Origin: Lepus europaeus | Lineage: Eukaryota > Chordata > Mammalia > Lagomorpha > Leporidae | Assembly: GCF_033115175.1 (NCBI RefSeq) | Contig: NC_084830.1 | Coordinates: forward strand, 47,251,409-47,315,408 | Reading direction: 5' to 3' | Length of the DNA stretch: 64,000 nt | In this document: positions 31,960 to 43,336 of the stretch, piece by piece | Layout of the letters: each line of letters starts with the position of its first letter | Position numbering within the stretch: position 1 is the first letter of the stretch | Made by a program: the position numbers and the translations under genes | The notes under the pieces: generated by a model | Told to the model about the DNA's origin: nothing | Seen by the model: the letters and a program-made list of their open reading frames with translations, nothing else | Database searches by the model: none

Positions 31960-32715
31960 TGGAACTAAAGCATCTCTTTTGTGTTCAAGAATTGGTTTTG
32001 TTACCAAGCAAGAGCTCACTGCCCAATGCACATAGAAACCAACATGATGGCATCCACATTTGAGAAATGAGATTTATGGCAGGGTGGTCGATGAAGGAAG
32101 TAGGAGATAAGGCTCAAACCTGGCTCCCTGCTATGAGCTCTGGGGCTAGTTTTATGGGCCAGGGAAGGTCAGCTGGTCTGTGGAAATGTTGGTGAGAAAA
32201 TTTTCCACTGGGAGTCTTTGAACCAGTTCATTTATTGTAAGGCATAGTGAGATGAATTTTGGCATTGAAGCTTTCTGGTCAGTGAACCTTTCAATTCTGA
32301 AAGAGTTCTGGCATTCAGTTTCTCGCTGTACTCTTGTCTCCTTGGATCCATGGGGGGGGGGGGGCGGGTAGGGAACACTAGTCCTGAGTGTCATTTGAAG
32401 TTAAGATATTCCTATTTTGCACATGGCTCAAGTTGTATGGCTTGCTGTTTTTTTGGCTGTATCTTCAAGACTACTCAACATACCATTACCGACATTGAAC
32501 TAGTTTGAGCTGGTACTGCAGTTATAATTTCAGTACACTAGATTTGAGGTTTATAGGAAAGAGCATGTAATCTACCTAGTAAAACCCTTCCTGAGACTTT
32601 TTTTTTTAAATTAAGGAACACATTTAACCTTTTCTCATTCACAGATAGTTTTTCTACTAGCAAAACGTGTGTCACTTTTGGTAGACCCAAACCTGACAAG
32701 TTAAAAAGTAACACA
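31960..32715. other. No recognised element; G-run
   Basis: Unique-looking sequence with a run of about 13 G at 32352-32364. No gene recognised. Confidence 0.4.
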
Positions 32716-33205
32716 GAGGATAAGGTAGAAGTTGTGTTGCAGTGGGTTGGTTAACCTGCTGCTTGGACTCCAGGATTCCCTATTAGAGTGCTGGTTTGAG
32801 TCCCAGCTACTTGGCTTCCATTCCAGCTTCCTGCCAACACACACCCCGGGAGGCAGCAGATGATGGTCCAAGCACTTGGGATCCCACCACCCACATGAAA
32901 GATCTGGCTGGAATTCTAGGCCATGGCTTAAGCCTGGCCCATGCCTAGCTTTTGCAGGCATTTGGGGATGAACAAATAGGTAGAAGTGAAGGACCCTTAT
33001 GGGGGAGAGGGACAAGAAACTAGGCCTGGGCAGATATCAGGGGCTTCTTAAGAGGTTAGATGTTCCCCAGAGTCTAGCGGGCAGGACATTCTCTGGGAAG
33101 GAAAAGTCAATCCCCTTCAGAGAACCTCTAGGCACGCCCAGAACAGAGCTGCCCCTCCCCTTCGGAGTGTCTCTAGGCGTGCACTTATGATGTCACTGTG
33201 ACCGG

Positions 33206-33417
33206 CCAATCCTGTAACACCTCAGCACTCTCCCTCAGCATTCTCCGGTATGCTAATTGTCCCTCCGAACCAGCCAATCCCGTGCCTCCTCTGCATTTTC
33301 CACCAGCACTCTCCACCAGCATTCTTCGCCAGCATTCTCCCATATGCTAATGGTCCCTCTGCACTGACCAATCCTACGCATGCGCATTAGGAATATGCTA
33401 ATTCGTTGCCTATATAA
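33206..33417 (+). promoter_or_regulatory. LTR U3 promoter: CCAAT/octamer-like modules and TATA
   Basis: CCAAT at 33206-33210, 33274-33278 and 33368-33372 is each followed downstream by ATGCTAAT (33250-33257, 33344-33351, 33395-33402), an octamer-related word. The third unit runs into TATATAA at 33411-33417. The middle spacer also contains a short tandem of 'ccaccagcattctcc'-like units. Activity in any tissue is inferred only from sequence. Confidence 0.6.
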
Positions 33418-33483
33418 CCTGTGTGAAACTGCTGCTCAGGGCTCCTCACTACCTGAGGTGGGGGCCCGTTTGTGCAAACGTTC

Positions 33484-33489
33484 AATAAA
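33484..33489 (+). promoter_or_regulatory. LTR polyadenylation signal
   Basis: AATAAA, 67 bases downstream of the TATA box, at a distance consistent with the end of a short R region. Downstream 'ttttgcatc' and 'tggtctggagtctgg' provide a T/GT-rich context. Confidence 0.65.
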
Positions 33490-33682
33490 AACCTCGTGCT
33501 TTTTGCATCAACTGGTCTGGAGTCTGGATCTTTGGGCGTCCTCCCGAGCAAGTGGGCATCTCTGCAACTGAGAGGTCCAACAGAAGACCTCATGCTCTAT
33601 TTCTTTCTCTTGTTTAGCCTTTCAAGTAGATGAAAATAAATAAACATTCTTTTTTAAATAAATTTAGGAAGTAGACCTTTAT

Positions 33683-34005
33683 TTTTTAAACACTTATTTA
33701 TTTATTTGAAAGGCAAAAATACAGAGAGAGAAGCAGAGCAAGAAAGACAGAACATCCATCCACTGATTCACTCCCCAAATGGTTGCAACAGCCAGGGCTG
33801 GGCCAAGCGAAAGCCAGGAGATAGGAGCTTCATCTAGGTCCCTGAAGTGGGTACAGGGGTCCAGGCACCTGGGCTGTCTTCTGCTGCTTTCCCAGGTGTA
33901 TTATCAGGTAGCTGGATTGGAATTGGAGCAGCCAGGATTTAAGTAAGCACCCATATGGGATGCTGGCACAGTAGGCAGAGGCTTAACATTCTATGTCACA
34001 TTCTC
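33683..34005 (-). mobile_element. CSINE, antisense
   Basis: 'acacttatttatttatttga', 'ctgattcactccccaaatgg', 'ttgcaacagccagggctggg', 'agccaggagataggagcttc', 'cacccatatgggatgctggc'. The 5' end of the SINE is degraded ('taacattctatgtcacattc'). Confidence 0.9.
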
Positions 34006-34009
34006 CTTC

Positions 34010-35134
34010 TTTTTTTTTTAAAGAAGTAACACATTAAGACAGTGATGAGGAGAGAGGAAAACAGAATAGAACATAACATTCATCCATCAGAAGCCTGTTA
34101 AAGGTGATAACTTGAGCTACAAAGCCTCTAGCCATCAGAAATGAAATCACAAAAGCTTGTACTTGTCTCACCTATTCTATATCATTTCCCTGTGATATGT
34201 TTGTTTTAATGATGTCTACATACATCTCTCTTTTCCTCCCCAACCCTTGTAATCCTCTTCTACATACTTGTGATCTCTCTCACATACTTGTGATATCTCA
34301 TTTTAATATCTGCTTTGAATTTTTGAGTCTCTTTATGAATACCTATTAGTCTTATTATTTATATCAGATAAAAAATATCATTTGGGTTCACATTTTTCCC
34401 ATGGAAAGAATTCTTCATTCCCACACTGCCTCCCAATTTCAAAATAAAATGCTATTCACAAAAATATGTAGACTCACAGTAAACCAGATCGAGTTTGGAC
34501 TCCAGTGGACTCTAGCATCTTGCATAATATTTTAAGGCAGAAATTGGCTTCCCATTGTTCTGATATAAATATTGTCTACAGCATGATTTTCCCTTTTGGG
34601 ATTACCTCTGTGTCATTCATTGAATGTTTTCCAGTTCACATTTTTCTCTTGGAGGCTGTGAAAAATCACGAGATCTTTCACAATGTTCCAGGAAGGGAGC
34701 TGGATGAACTCAAGACTTATGTTGTATGTAACCATATAAAACATAAAAATCACTCTATAGTGATTAACACTTCTGTGTACATGAGTCACTGACTTTTTAG
34801 CTTCAAGTTGTCAATATAGCTAGCATTGGTTTTTCTCAAATTAAAAATATCCTCAACCTTGTCGCTCGTCTAGTGATATAAGATTGTAATTATGATCAAC
34901 CATGCAGGCAAAATTCTTGATCCTGATGAAAACCACAGCTGTAAGAACAGGCTACTAATGTGAGCTACTTCTGAGTTAAATATAAGTCCTTTCCTACATG
35001 TTGCTTCAGTGTTAAGTTTTAAGGAGCAAAAACAAATCTGAAGTACCTTAATCATATCCATGATTTAATTGCTTCTGAAACAATACTTTGTCATTTGTCT
35101 TCATGGCCACTACATATTAAAGAAATCAAATATT
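34010..35134. other. No recognised element
   Basis: About 1.1 kb of AT-rich, unique-looking DNA. The 95-codon plus frame at 34505-34792 and the 63-codon minus frame at 34870-35061 have no recognisable domain. Confidence 0.4.
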
Positions 35135-35146
35135 GTTTTCATTTCT

Positions 35147-35458
35147 TTTTTTAAGATTTATTTATTTATTGGGAAATCAGAGTCACAGAGAGAGGAAGAG
35201 ATAAAGAGATCTATCTGCTGGGTCACTCTCCAAATGGCCCCAAGGGCCAGGGCTGTGTCAGGCCAAAGCCTAGAGCCATGAGCTCCTCAGAATCTCCCAC
35301 GTGAGTGCAGGGGTCCCAGGACTTGGGCCATCCTCCACTGCTTTCCCAGGCACATTTGCATAGAGCTTGATTGGAAGTGGAGCAGAAGGACAAGAACTGG
35401 TGCCCACATGGGAATCAGCATTTCCAGCGGGGGCTTTATTCACTATGACACAATGCTG
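35147..35458 (-). mobile_element. CSINE, antisense, with 12-bp TSD
   Basis: 'taagatttatttatttattg', 'gggtcactctccaaatggcc', 'ccacgtgagtgcaggggtcc', 'gacttgggccatcctccact', 'actatgacacaatgctg'. Perfect 12-bp direct repeat 'gttttcatttct' at 35135-35146 and 35459-35470. Confidence 0.95.
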
Positions 35459-35582
35459 GTTTTCATTTCTACAGCTATTGAATTGACCTCTATATTCTAT
35501 GGGGAGTTTACTCTCAAATACTTAACTTTCCCACTCCAGACTCAGAAAGGAATTTAAGCAGCTTCTCAAAACATTTTATTTC

Positions 35583-35836
35583 AGGCTGGCATTGTGGCAT
35601 AGTAGATAAAGCTACCGCCAGCAGTGCCGGCATCCCATATGGGCACCGGTTCAAGTCCCAGCTGCTCCACTTCTGATCCAGCTCTCTGCTATAGCCTGGG
35701 AAAACAGTAGAAGATGGCTCAAGTGCTTGGGCTCCTGCACCCTCATAGGAGACCAGGAAGAAGCTCTTGGCTTTGGATTAGCATAGCTCCAGCCATTGTG
35801 GACATTTGGGGAGTGAAACAGAGGATAGAAGACCTC

Positions 35837-35878
<42 letters not shown>

Positions 35879-35942
35879 TCTCTCTCTGCCCCTGCCTCTG
35901 CCTCTCTGTAACTCTGTCTTTCAAATAAATAAATAAATAAAC
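35583..35942 (+). mobile_element. CSINE with (CT)n and 11-bp TSD
   Basis: 'aggctggcattgtggcatag', 'cagcagtgccggcatcccat', 'accggttcaagtcccagctg', 'ctcaagtgcttgggctcctg', (CT)n at 35838-35887, 'aactctgtctttcaaataaa'. Perfect 11-bp repeat 'cattttatttc' at 35572-35582 and 35943-35953. Confidence 0.95.
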
Positions 35943-36063
35943 CATTTTATTTCCTAGATTATCTGTTTAGGGTATCAATGATCTTTCTATGGATGGCATG
36001 TGACATTTACCGTAATGTTCTTATTATGAACCCGAGTTTTGTGTGTCTGTAAAAATGCATGAG

Positions 36064-36729
36064 GGGGGCAGGCATTGTGGCACAGCAGGTGAAGGTGCTT
36101 GGAATGCTCACATCCCATATCAGAGTGCCACTTGTGAGTCCTGGCTACTCTTTCTTTTTAAGATGTATTTATTTATTTGAAAGTCAGAGTTACACACAGA
36201 GAGAAGGAGAGGCAGAGAAAGAGAGAGAGAGGTCCTCCACCTGCTGGTTCATTCTCCAATTGGCCGCAATAACTGGAGTGCACCAATCCAAAGCCAGGAG
36301 CCAGGAGCCTCCTCCAGGTCTTCCTATGTGAGTGCAGGGGCCCAAGAACTTGGACCATCTACTGCTGCTTTCCCAGGCCACAGCAGAAAGCTGCATAGGA
36401 AGTGGAGCAGCCAGGACTCGAACTGGTGCCCACATGGGATTCTGGCACTGCAGGCGGCGGCTTTACCCACTATGCCACAGTGTCGCCCCCCCCACCCTTG
36501 GCTACTCTTCTTCTGATGCAGTTTCCTGCTAATACGCGTCAGAGGGCAGCAGATGATAGCTCAAGTACTGGGGTTCTTATCACCAATTTGGGAGACCTGG
36601 ATTAATCCCTCGCTTCTGGCTACAGCCCAGTCTAGACCCAGCTAATACAGGTATTTGCAGAGTGAACCAGTGAATGGAAGAGGTATCTCTCTCTCTCTTA
36701 ATAAATAAATAAATAAATATACACTTTTT
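36064..36729 (+). mobile_element. CSINE split by an antisense CSINE
   Basis: The outer element comprises 36064-36152 ('ggggcaggcattgtggcaca' to 'gagtcctggctactc') and 36499-36729 ('ggctactcttcttctgatgc', 'gggagacctggattaatccc', 'atctctctctctcttaataa'). Perfect 12-bp outer TSD 'aaaatgcatgag' at 36052-36063 and 36730-36741. Confidence 0.93.
36153..36498 (-). mobile_element. CSINE, antisense, nested in a CSINE
   Basis: 'taagatgtatttatttattt', 'ctgctggttcattctccaat', 'gccaggagcctcctccaggt', 'ggcccaagaacttggaccat', 'cccacatgggattctggcac', 'ctatgccacagtgtcgcccc'. Perfect 11-bp repeat 'tggctactctt' at 36142-36152 and 36499-36509. The target is the part of the outer SINE just after its B box. Confidence 0.95.
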
Positions 36730-36944
36730 AAAATGCATGAGTGTCTTCAGATACTCATATTTCATTTCCTATAACTGGATTTAAAATATGGTTATAATAA
36801 CGTATGCTTTTAGAAAGAATTAAAATCCACGAAGTGATCTTTTAATGATAGAAACATACTATTTAATTATAAAAACATACCATTAGTTGAGAATACATGT
36901 ACACACACATCTTAGAGTACCTGTGCATTATAGCTATCAACTCA

Positions 36945-37055
36945 AGAGTATGGGCAGGAGGGAGGGTAGGGTGGAAAGAATCACTGTATTCCTAAATTTT
37001 GTATATATGAAATGCATGAAGTTTCTATACCTTAAATAAAAGGTTTCTAGGTTAA
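36945..37055 (+). mobile_element. Older L1 3' end fragment
   Basis: 'gagggtagggtggaaagaat', 'gtatatatgaaatgcatgaa' and 'accttaaataaaaggttt' match the older L1 3' terminus seen at about 20.25-20.35 kb and, in antisense, at 12.05 kb. Confidence 0.75.
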
Positions 37056-38545
37056 AAAAACAAAGTGTTAGCATCCTTTTAGCAAGTGTCTCTATGTGCA
37101 AAACATATTTTGTTTGAGCTAAGAGATACACACACATGCACACACACATACAGATATAAAATCAGAAGTGAAATCATAACACAGACCATACCAATTGCTA
37201 TTATCTACTCCCTTCAATGTCTTCCTCCTACAAGCTCCTTGGAAAATAAAGTTTATTTCCGACTCCTTTGTCTTAGAACAGAGAATCTAACAACTCTTTA
37301 TTGTCCCCAGAAATGTGAGACACTTTTAATTTTTGTTATGTACACCAGTCTATGGCACTTTGTTATGGCAGGTCTATGAAACTCATTCACCTAGCAGGCT
37401 TTTAAAAATGTGTATGTGTGCTCCTCAGTTCCAGACATTCTGATTTAATTGACCTCTGGAGCAATCTAAGAGTAGTCAGTCTAAGTACCCCAAAAGGTGA
37501 TGTGCAACAAGGTTTGCAAACCACTGTTTAGGGGATCTAAGTTTGTGTTATTAGAAGAGATTCAATGTAGTTTATAGTCTTTCCACTTCATCTTTTCCCA
37601 GTAGACATTCTTGGAAACCTTCCATTTCTTTAGTACTACCAAATTTGGAAAATCTAGGAACCTTGACTATGGCTTCTTTCTGGAATTTCTTACAAAGTCA
37701 AGTCACCAAGAATCCACTGTTTCTAGGCTCCAAGAAATAAAATGTGAAATGTAGTTACATTACAGCTGCAACAATCCCTCTATTAGCTTTACGTTACTAG
37801 AATTTTGTTTCACGGTTTTATATGGCCAGGAAACAACTGCCAGATTATTTGCTTCTGTTCCCACTTGAGTGCTGTGTGTACAAGTGATGTCTGCTGGCTC
37901 CCACCCAGAGAGGCCCTGGCTCTTCACAGTTGTTAGTTTTGGGACACCCTCCTTGACCCCAAGGTCCTGTTTGTGTCTGGGATTCCCAACCCTTTTCCAT
38001 TGTCTCCTGACCCCATGCACCTGTGTGGGAATGGAGACCAACATTAACCTTCTCTATCCTACGCAACTGAGATTCCACACCTCATCATGTTTGGATATTA
38101 CTTCTAGGAAACAGCCTTGCCAAGGATAAAGGCTAACATGAGTCATTATAATTTTTCTTTGATTAATAACTAACCATGGAAACTGATTACCCTAAGACAC
38201 TTGGAGTAGCATTTCCTGTTGTAAAGATGTCCCAGAAGATGTTGGAAGGTAAATGGGACAGCTGGCCAAATAGCTAACAAAGCATTGTGCTTGTCAGGAA
38301 ACTTCGGAGCACTGAGCTGCTTGGTTTTGTATCTGTGGGATATTCTAAAATGCACTCAAATCTATGCCTCCAGATAGACAAATCCTTAGATATGACCCCA
38401 AAACAAACAACTACGATGAAAATAATCTACTGTTCCATGTCCTCTCCATTTCTGTTCATGATGTCATTGTACCTGATTCCATGCCTTGAACTTCAGTTAT
38501 CTTGTCTGTGACATCGCCCTCCACTGCTACATCTCAACAGGTATT
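37056..38545. other. No recognised element
   Basis: About 1.5 kb. (CA)-rich patch at 37128-37152. A GC-richer segment at 37850-38060 carries overlapping frames on both strands (37760-38044 -, 37845-38078 -, 37869-38129 +) without a recognisable domain. It could be an unrecognised LTR or unique DNA. Confidence 0.4.
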
Positions 38546-38549
38546 GAAC

Positions 38550-38760
38550 TGAATTCAATATATATTTATTGAGCACCCACTCTGTGCCAGATATTTTCTA
38601 GTGCTAGAGACATGATTTCATATAATTTAATTTTTGTTAAGAAAGCAGTGCAGATCATGGGAAAGAATACCTTTATCTGTTAGTGAGGTAAGTCAAGGGT
38701 ACAAAAGTGAGGCATGGAATTGCCAAAATCTACAATCATAACCAGAGGTCTTGGGACCAA
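38550..38760 (-). mobile_element. MIR-like element, antisense
   Basis: 'tttattgagcacccactctg', 'tgccagatattttctagtgc', 'gtgaggtaagtcaagggtac' and 'aaccagaggtcttgggacc' follow antisense MIR. Confidence 0.6.
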
Positions 38761-38818
38761 CAGACATAAAAAAAGATAATAATAAAAAATAATAAATGCA
38801 TAATGTTCTGGGTAGTAA

Positions 38819-38946
38819 TAGGAAAAGTTCCCCCAAACTCATGAAAAAAATGAATATTATAAAACACTATGCATAGATTTTCAAATTTTTTGCACAAAAA
38901 TAAACACTCTAATTTCATTTTTTCACAGTCTTTTTCAAGTATCTCT
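38819..38946. mobile_element. Second copy of palindromic MITE-like relic
   Basis: 'ctcatgaaaaaaatgaatat', 'gattttcaaattttttgcac', 'aaaaataaacactctaattt' and 'cacagtctttttcaagtatc' align with the element at 27.2-27.7 kb, including its internal 'ttttttgcac' part. The inverted ends are degraded. Confidence 0.45.
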
Positions 38947-38949
38947 GTA

Positions 38950-39715
38950 TGCACTATGAAACAAATACATTAAGGATAGGAAATAATGGGAAGGTGATAC
39001 TTTATGTAGGTTGAACAGGAAGAATGGTCTCACATGATAACATATGAATAGATAAGGGGAACAGATACATGGGTATCTGGGAAAACAGCATTCTAGGCAG
39101 AGGACACAATTGCAAAATGTCACTTAAATTTCATTGACAGCATATACTCAGAGTTGCTCATTCATTTTTGTTTCATCAATGCCAAACCCAGGCCATTGAA
39201 CACAGTATATGCTCAACACTGGAAATGGATTTTCCAGCACCCCCCCCCATGGAGCTACACAAACTAATGCTTCATGGAGCAGAAATAACCTCTTCCTGAA
39301 AGTCATATCTAAATTAAAGATTCACAAGAAAAATTAATGACTGCTGTGGTTTCTAGGCATAAATTTTGGTACGGTTTTCTATGCAGCAATAGCTAACCAG
39401 AAGAACCACAGAAAGCACAGATGGCCAGTATGAACCCAGTCTAATTGTGTATCCCTGGGCTCAGCCTCTGGAAAATGTGAATCAGGATATCTCACTCATG
39501 GATCAGACCAGGAGACAAACATGAAGATGTTATGACCACTCCTAGATTACCATAATGACAGGGAATTCCCACCTCAAAGGAATCAGCCTGGGTAGAACTT
39601 TAGAAACAGTAAAGAAAGCATCTGAAGCATTTATAAATTGATTGATAAACCAATTAGATACTTAAAGGAGTCAACCTGCCTGAATTATTTGCCTAATCTG
39701 TATTTATTTTTTGAT
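38950..39715. other. No recognised element
   Basis: Unique-looking sequence with a C8 run at 39241-39249. No gene recognised. Confidence 0.4.
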
Positions 39716-39717
39716 CT

Positions 39718-39830
39718 TCTTTAAAATGCATTTATCTTATTTCAAAACACAAAGAAAGAGAGACAGAGAGAGAGAACCCATCAGATGGTTCACTCCCCAA
39801 ATGCCTGCAATAGCTAGGGCTGGGCCAATC
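39718..39830 (-). mobile_element. CSINE, truncated antisense fragment
   Basis: 'tttaaaatgcatttatctta', (GA)n at 39757-39775, 'cagatggttcactccccaaa', 'tgcctgcaatagctagggct', 'gggccaatctgac', after which the SINE stops. Only the 3' half is present, so it is 5'-truncated. Confidence 0.82.
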
Positions 39831-41785
39831 TGACTGATTTTAAGGAAGCTACTATTGAAGTACAAATAACAGGAACATAAGAATATAGTAAGAAAAAATG
39901 TAGTAAGAATTAGTTTTTCTAGAGTACGGATAGCAAATCAAATGCCAACTCTGACCGCATGCCCAGTGTTGAGAAGGAAGACTGTAAACCATGGCAAAGA
40001 GTACCTTGATATTCTAGTGATGTCAGCCATGAGTACAAAAGTGAGAAACACAGCTGCCAAGTCCAGATGTCTGCTATCACAGCCACAGGACTTGGGGCCA
40101 ATAGATTTAGATTTCATGAATTCCAGAGAATAGATAACCTAGTTCTGTGAAATGGTATAAAAGCAGTTTCAGGGGTCAGGCTGTTCTGTAAACTGTAATT
40201 CTGACTAAGCAACTACACGTGGTTCCAATGAAGAAGAAATGGATGAAATGGTCTAAAAATTAATGGCTACACAGAGAACTTTCCAAACAGCTTACAGTTG
40301 AAAAGGAATGCACAAAAGATAAAAAATAAAGGTATATAACCAAGAATCCAGAAACAAATGCAGCAAGACTGGAATCCAAGTGACTAATGCTGGGAATAAG
40401 CTGAAACTTGCAAATATGGAAAAAGCACTGACACTGTGTGTGTGTGTGTGTGTGTGTGTAGCGAGAAAAATAAAGGATACAATTATAATTTTATAAGTAA
40501 TAAAGGCAGCAAAACTTGTAAGACATCCATTTCCTACAACAATTGATCTTTCAATGGGAGAGGATGAAGTAGATATTGGAAAAAGAAAAGTGAAATTGAA
40601 GGCTAGTGCCTGCCTGGTAGTGGTCAGAAGGAAACCAGGTGTCCAAGGTGTAGGGATTCCACTTAGAAAATTGACTAGCTTTTATTAGTTATCACTGTGG
40701 CATAATTAATGTGGGAGAGAACTTAGAAGAATGTAAATATTTTAAAATGAGAATATTAAATATGCAAAGTATAAATCAATGAGATTGATGTCAGTAAAAG
40801 GCAAGATTCTAAAATATATCATGAAAAGGAGTTAGTATGAGTCTTCATAGGGAATGCCTTGCTGGAAAAACCTCATTTTGTCATAAAGTGTGTAGAGTAA
40901 TACATCAAGGGGACACATTGCACAGTGCACCTGAGATGTACTGCACTTCTCAACAGTGTCTCAACACATCTTTGAAGACAAAACAAGATATATGAGTGGT
41001 TAGATGGATTCATAACTGGTTTGATGATAGCTCTTGTTATCTCCCTGAGTAGAATTTTTATAGCACACAGGAGGGTTCTATTCAACTCTATCATACTAAA
41101 TATTTTATTAACAATATGCTGGTCACAGTATGAGTGATTAGAAGCTTAGAAAACATCTTAATACCACACAGATTTTGCATCACAAATAAACTAATATGAT
41201 GAGGTGACTGTGGTACAGTTTAATGCACACACATGTATGATCCTGTGTTCCAAAAAGCCCGCTGAATGAGAAAGATGTAATCCTGGTTGACTGTGAACTT
41301 TCAGTGGTGAGGGATGAAACTACAGACACTGCCTAGTCTTGGGTTTCTTAAAACCTAAAAAATATGTACCTCAAATTTGAGAATCAAGGGTTCTTTGATT
41401 TAGAAACCATCTACTTTCTTTGTTCTCAGAGAGCCAGATAGCCTCTCTGGAACTTTTTACTCTAAATACCTCTTTTGAACACAGGAAAAGATATATGAAT
41501 GGAGATAATGTTCCAGATTGATCTTGATTAATCAAGATTTGGATACATTTTACCATATTTTTAAAGTCCTATTTTAAAAATGTGGATGAATGTTTCCAAA
41601 ATTAATTAAAGATGCCACAGATAGCAGTAAATGAGGATCAAGAATCACAATAATTAAGAGAATTGGATTAAGATAATTACTGAAATTCCCACAATTCTTT
41701 ATGTGATGTCTCACCAAAAGCATGCAAGTCATTACATCATTATTAATGAGATTTCTCTTTTCTTAATTAACTGATTAATTATTTA
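39831..41785. other. No recognised element; (TG)n
   Basis: About 2 kb of AT-rich DNA. (TG)n of about 12 units at 40435-40459. Short frames at 39919-40133, 40873-41094 and 41371-41556 have no recognisable domain. The 39930-40135 part resembles a degraded antisense MIR but is not convincing. Confidence 0.4.
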
Positions 41786-41786
41786 T

Positions 41787-42076
41787 AGGGACAGGCATTA
41801 TGGCATAACAGATTAGGTCACTGCTTGGGAAACTCACATTCCACATCAGCTATTCCATTTCCTATCTAGTGTCCTGCTAATCTGCACAAAGTACTTGCGT
41901 CTTTGCCATCCATGTAGCAGACCAGATGACCTGGATGTTGTTCCTGGCTCCTAGCTTCAGTCTGACCCAACTCTGTCTGCTGTGGACATTTTGGGAGTGA
42001 AACAGTTGGATGAAAGATACCTCCCTCTTTCTCTCTGTTGCTTTGCCTTTCAAAATAAATAATCTTTTTTAAAATT
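41787..42076 (+). mobile_element. CSINE, old copy
   Basis: 'agggacaggcattatggcat', 'aacagattaggtcactgctt', 'tgttcctggctcctagcttc', 'gctgtggacattttgggagt', 'tgctttgcctttcaaaataa'. Internal deletions; clearly old. Confidence 0.85.
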
Positions 42077-42234
42077 AACTATTTTCAGTAGCATGTATGT
42101 TATAGGAAACAAAAGTCAATAAGAATAAAATAAAACACAAGTCCTTTAAAGGAAGCATTGTATGTGCTTCCAGATTTTTCATGCATGCTTTGTATATGCA
42201 AGCATGCATATATGTGTATAAAGAGATGTATTTT

Positions 42235-42560
42235 AGGGGCTGGTGGTGTAGTGGGTAAAACCTCCACTTGCAGTGCCAGCATCCCATATGGGTACTGGTT
42301 TGAGTTCTGGATGCTCCACTTCCAAACCAGTCCTCTACTAGGCCTGGGAAAGCAGTAGAAGATGGCCCAAGTACTTAGGCCCCTGAACCCACATAGGAGA
42401 CCCAGAAGAAGCACCTGGATCCTGGATTTGGACCTGCCCAGCTCTGGCCATTGCGGCCATTTAGGGAGTGAACCAGCAAAAGAAAGATCTCTCTCTCTCT
42501 CTCTCTGACTCTGACTCTCTGCAATGCTGCCTTTCAAATAAATAAATATTTTTTAAAAAG
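42235..42560 (+). mobile_element. CSINE
   Basis: 'aggggctggtggtgtagtgg', 'cagtgccagcatcccatatg', 'ggcccaagtacttaggcccc', 'gccattgcggccatttaggg', (CT)n at 42489-42508, 'tgctgcctttcaaataaata'. TSD not resolved. Confidence 0.93.
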
Positions 42561-43283
42561 GTTTCTCACTCATTAAAAAAGTATTTTAATCCAAAATCAG
42601 ATCATATCAGAATGCTATTTTGTAATACTTTTTCATTTGCCAGTCTCCACCTTTTCACACTAATAAATGTTTACTAATCTCCTTAAGAATTTGCTTATTT
42701 GAGCAAATATGTTGTTTAGGGGTGAGTGGTTCAGTCCTGGTCTGATCTAGGACTCCATACTACATCTGGTTGCTCTTCTAATCTAACACATCACCCCATC
42801 CAACTGTATTTTATGACATTCACTTGTAGAGCTGTTTTCCTGCTGCTAAAGGCTTAAAGGATTCAGGTTAAACTTTTTTGGCTTGAACACATCATTGATG
42901 ATGTATTGTATCACAACAGAAACACAAACTATCTGGTTGCCTAATAAGAAGGCTGATTTTTTTTAAATAGAGGAGGTTGGTGGATAATAAAATGGTTTTA
43001 CACTGGGAAAAGTATACTATTAAGCCAACAAAAAAATGGAAAGGTTTGAATACAAAATACAGTGCTTAAGAGAGAGAATTGGTTGGAGGATTATACAACT
43101 TAAATGAGAGGCACAGAATCAGACCTTACATCTCTCCTTCATCTGTGCTTTCAGTGATATGTCAGACACCAAACAGAAGAATCTTCTCTGATTTATCACT
43201 GGAAGTAATGTTCCCTGACAATGAAATAAGTCCAAGAAGAATTAGGGAGACAACAGCTTTCTCACTCTGTCTACCCAACTTAT
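42561..43283. other. No recognised element
   Basis: Unique-looking sequence up to the TSD of the large L1. No gene recognised. Confidence 0.4.
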
Positions 43284-43324
43284 AAAAAGGCATCATTGAC
43301 AACTGGGTGAAGTGGGGGCGGACT

Positions 43325-43336
43325 CCAAGATGGCGG
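43325..43336 (+). promoter_or_regulatory. YY1-like site at the L1 5' end
   Basis: 'ccaagatggcgg' lies 25 bases after the first L1 base. Human L1 carries a CAAGATGGC YY1 site near its start that fixes the transcription start; the same core at the same place suggests the same role here. Function is inferred. Confidence 0.6.

Larger units (their letters stand above)
32987..33582 (+). mobile_element. Solo LTR, ERV1-like, 596 bp, with 4-bp TSD
   Basis: Endogenous-retrovirus LTR without internal sequence. It begins TG (32987) and ends CA (33582). It is bordered by 'gaag' at 32983-32986 and 33583-33586, the 4-bp duplication typical of gammaretrovirus-like (ERV1) integration. Inside are three CCAAT boxes, three ATGCTAAT words, a TATATAA box (33411-33417) and an AATAAA signal (33484-33489), giving a U3-R-U5 layout. 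The solo state implies loss of the provirus by LTR-LTR recombination. The specific family is not identified. Overlapping short frames are not viral genes. Confidence 0.88.
32718..33660 (+). mobile_element. CSINE, old copy, split by a solo LTR
   Basis: The left part (32718-32986) contains 'gtggttgg'-like A-box remnants, 'gtgctggtttgagtcccagc', 'gtccaagcacttgggatccc', 'gcaggcatttggggatgaac'. The right part (33587-33660) continues 'acctcatgctctatttcttt' and 'cctttcaagtagatgaaaat'. If one copy of the GAAG repeat is counted, the two parts restore the usual '...gaagacct-ct-rich' CSINE junction. Confidence 0.85.

Noticed and set aside
32987..33582. Provirus with gag, pol or env
   Set aside because: Both sides of the 596-bp LTR rejoin one CSINE with a 4-bp duplication, so no internal viral sequence is present. 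The 62-68 codon frames are incidental.
35838..35887. Pyrimidine tract as a splice acceptor
   Set aside because: It is the CT-rich segment of a CSINE. No exon with an open frame and conserved boundaries follows.
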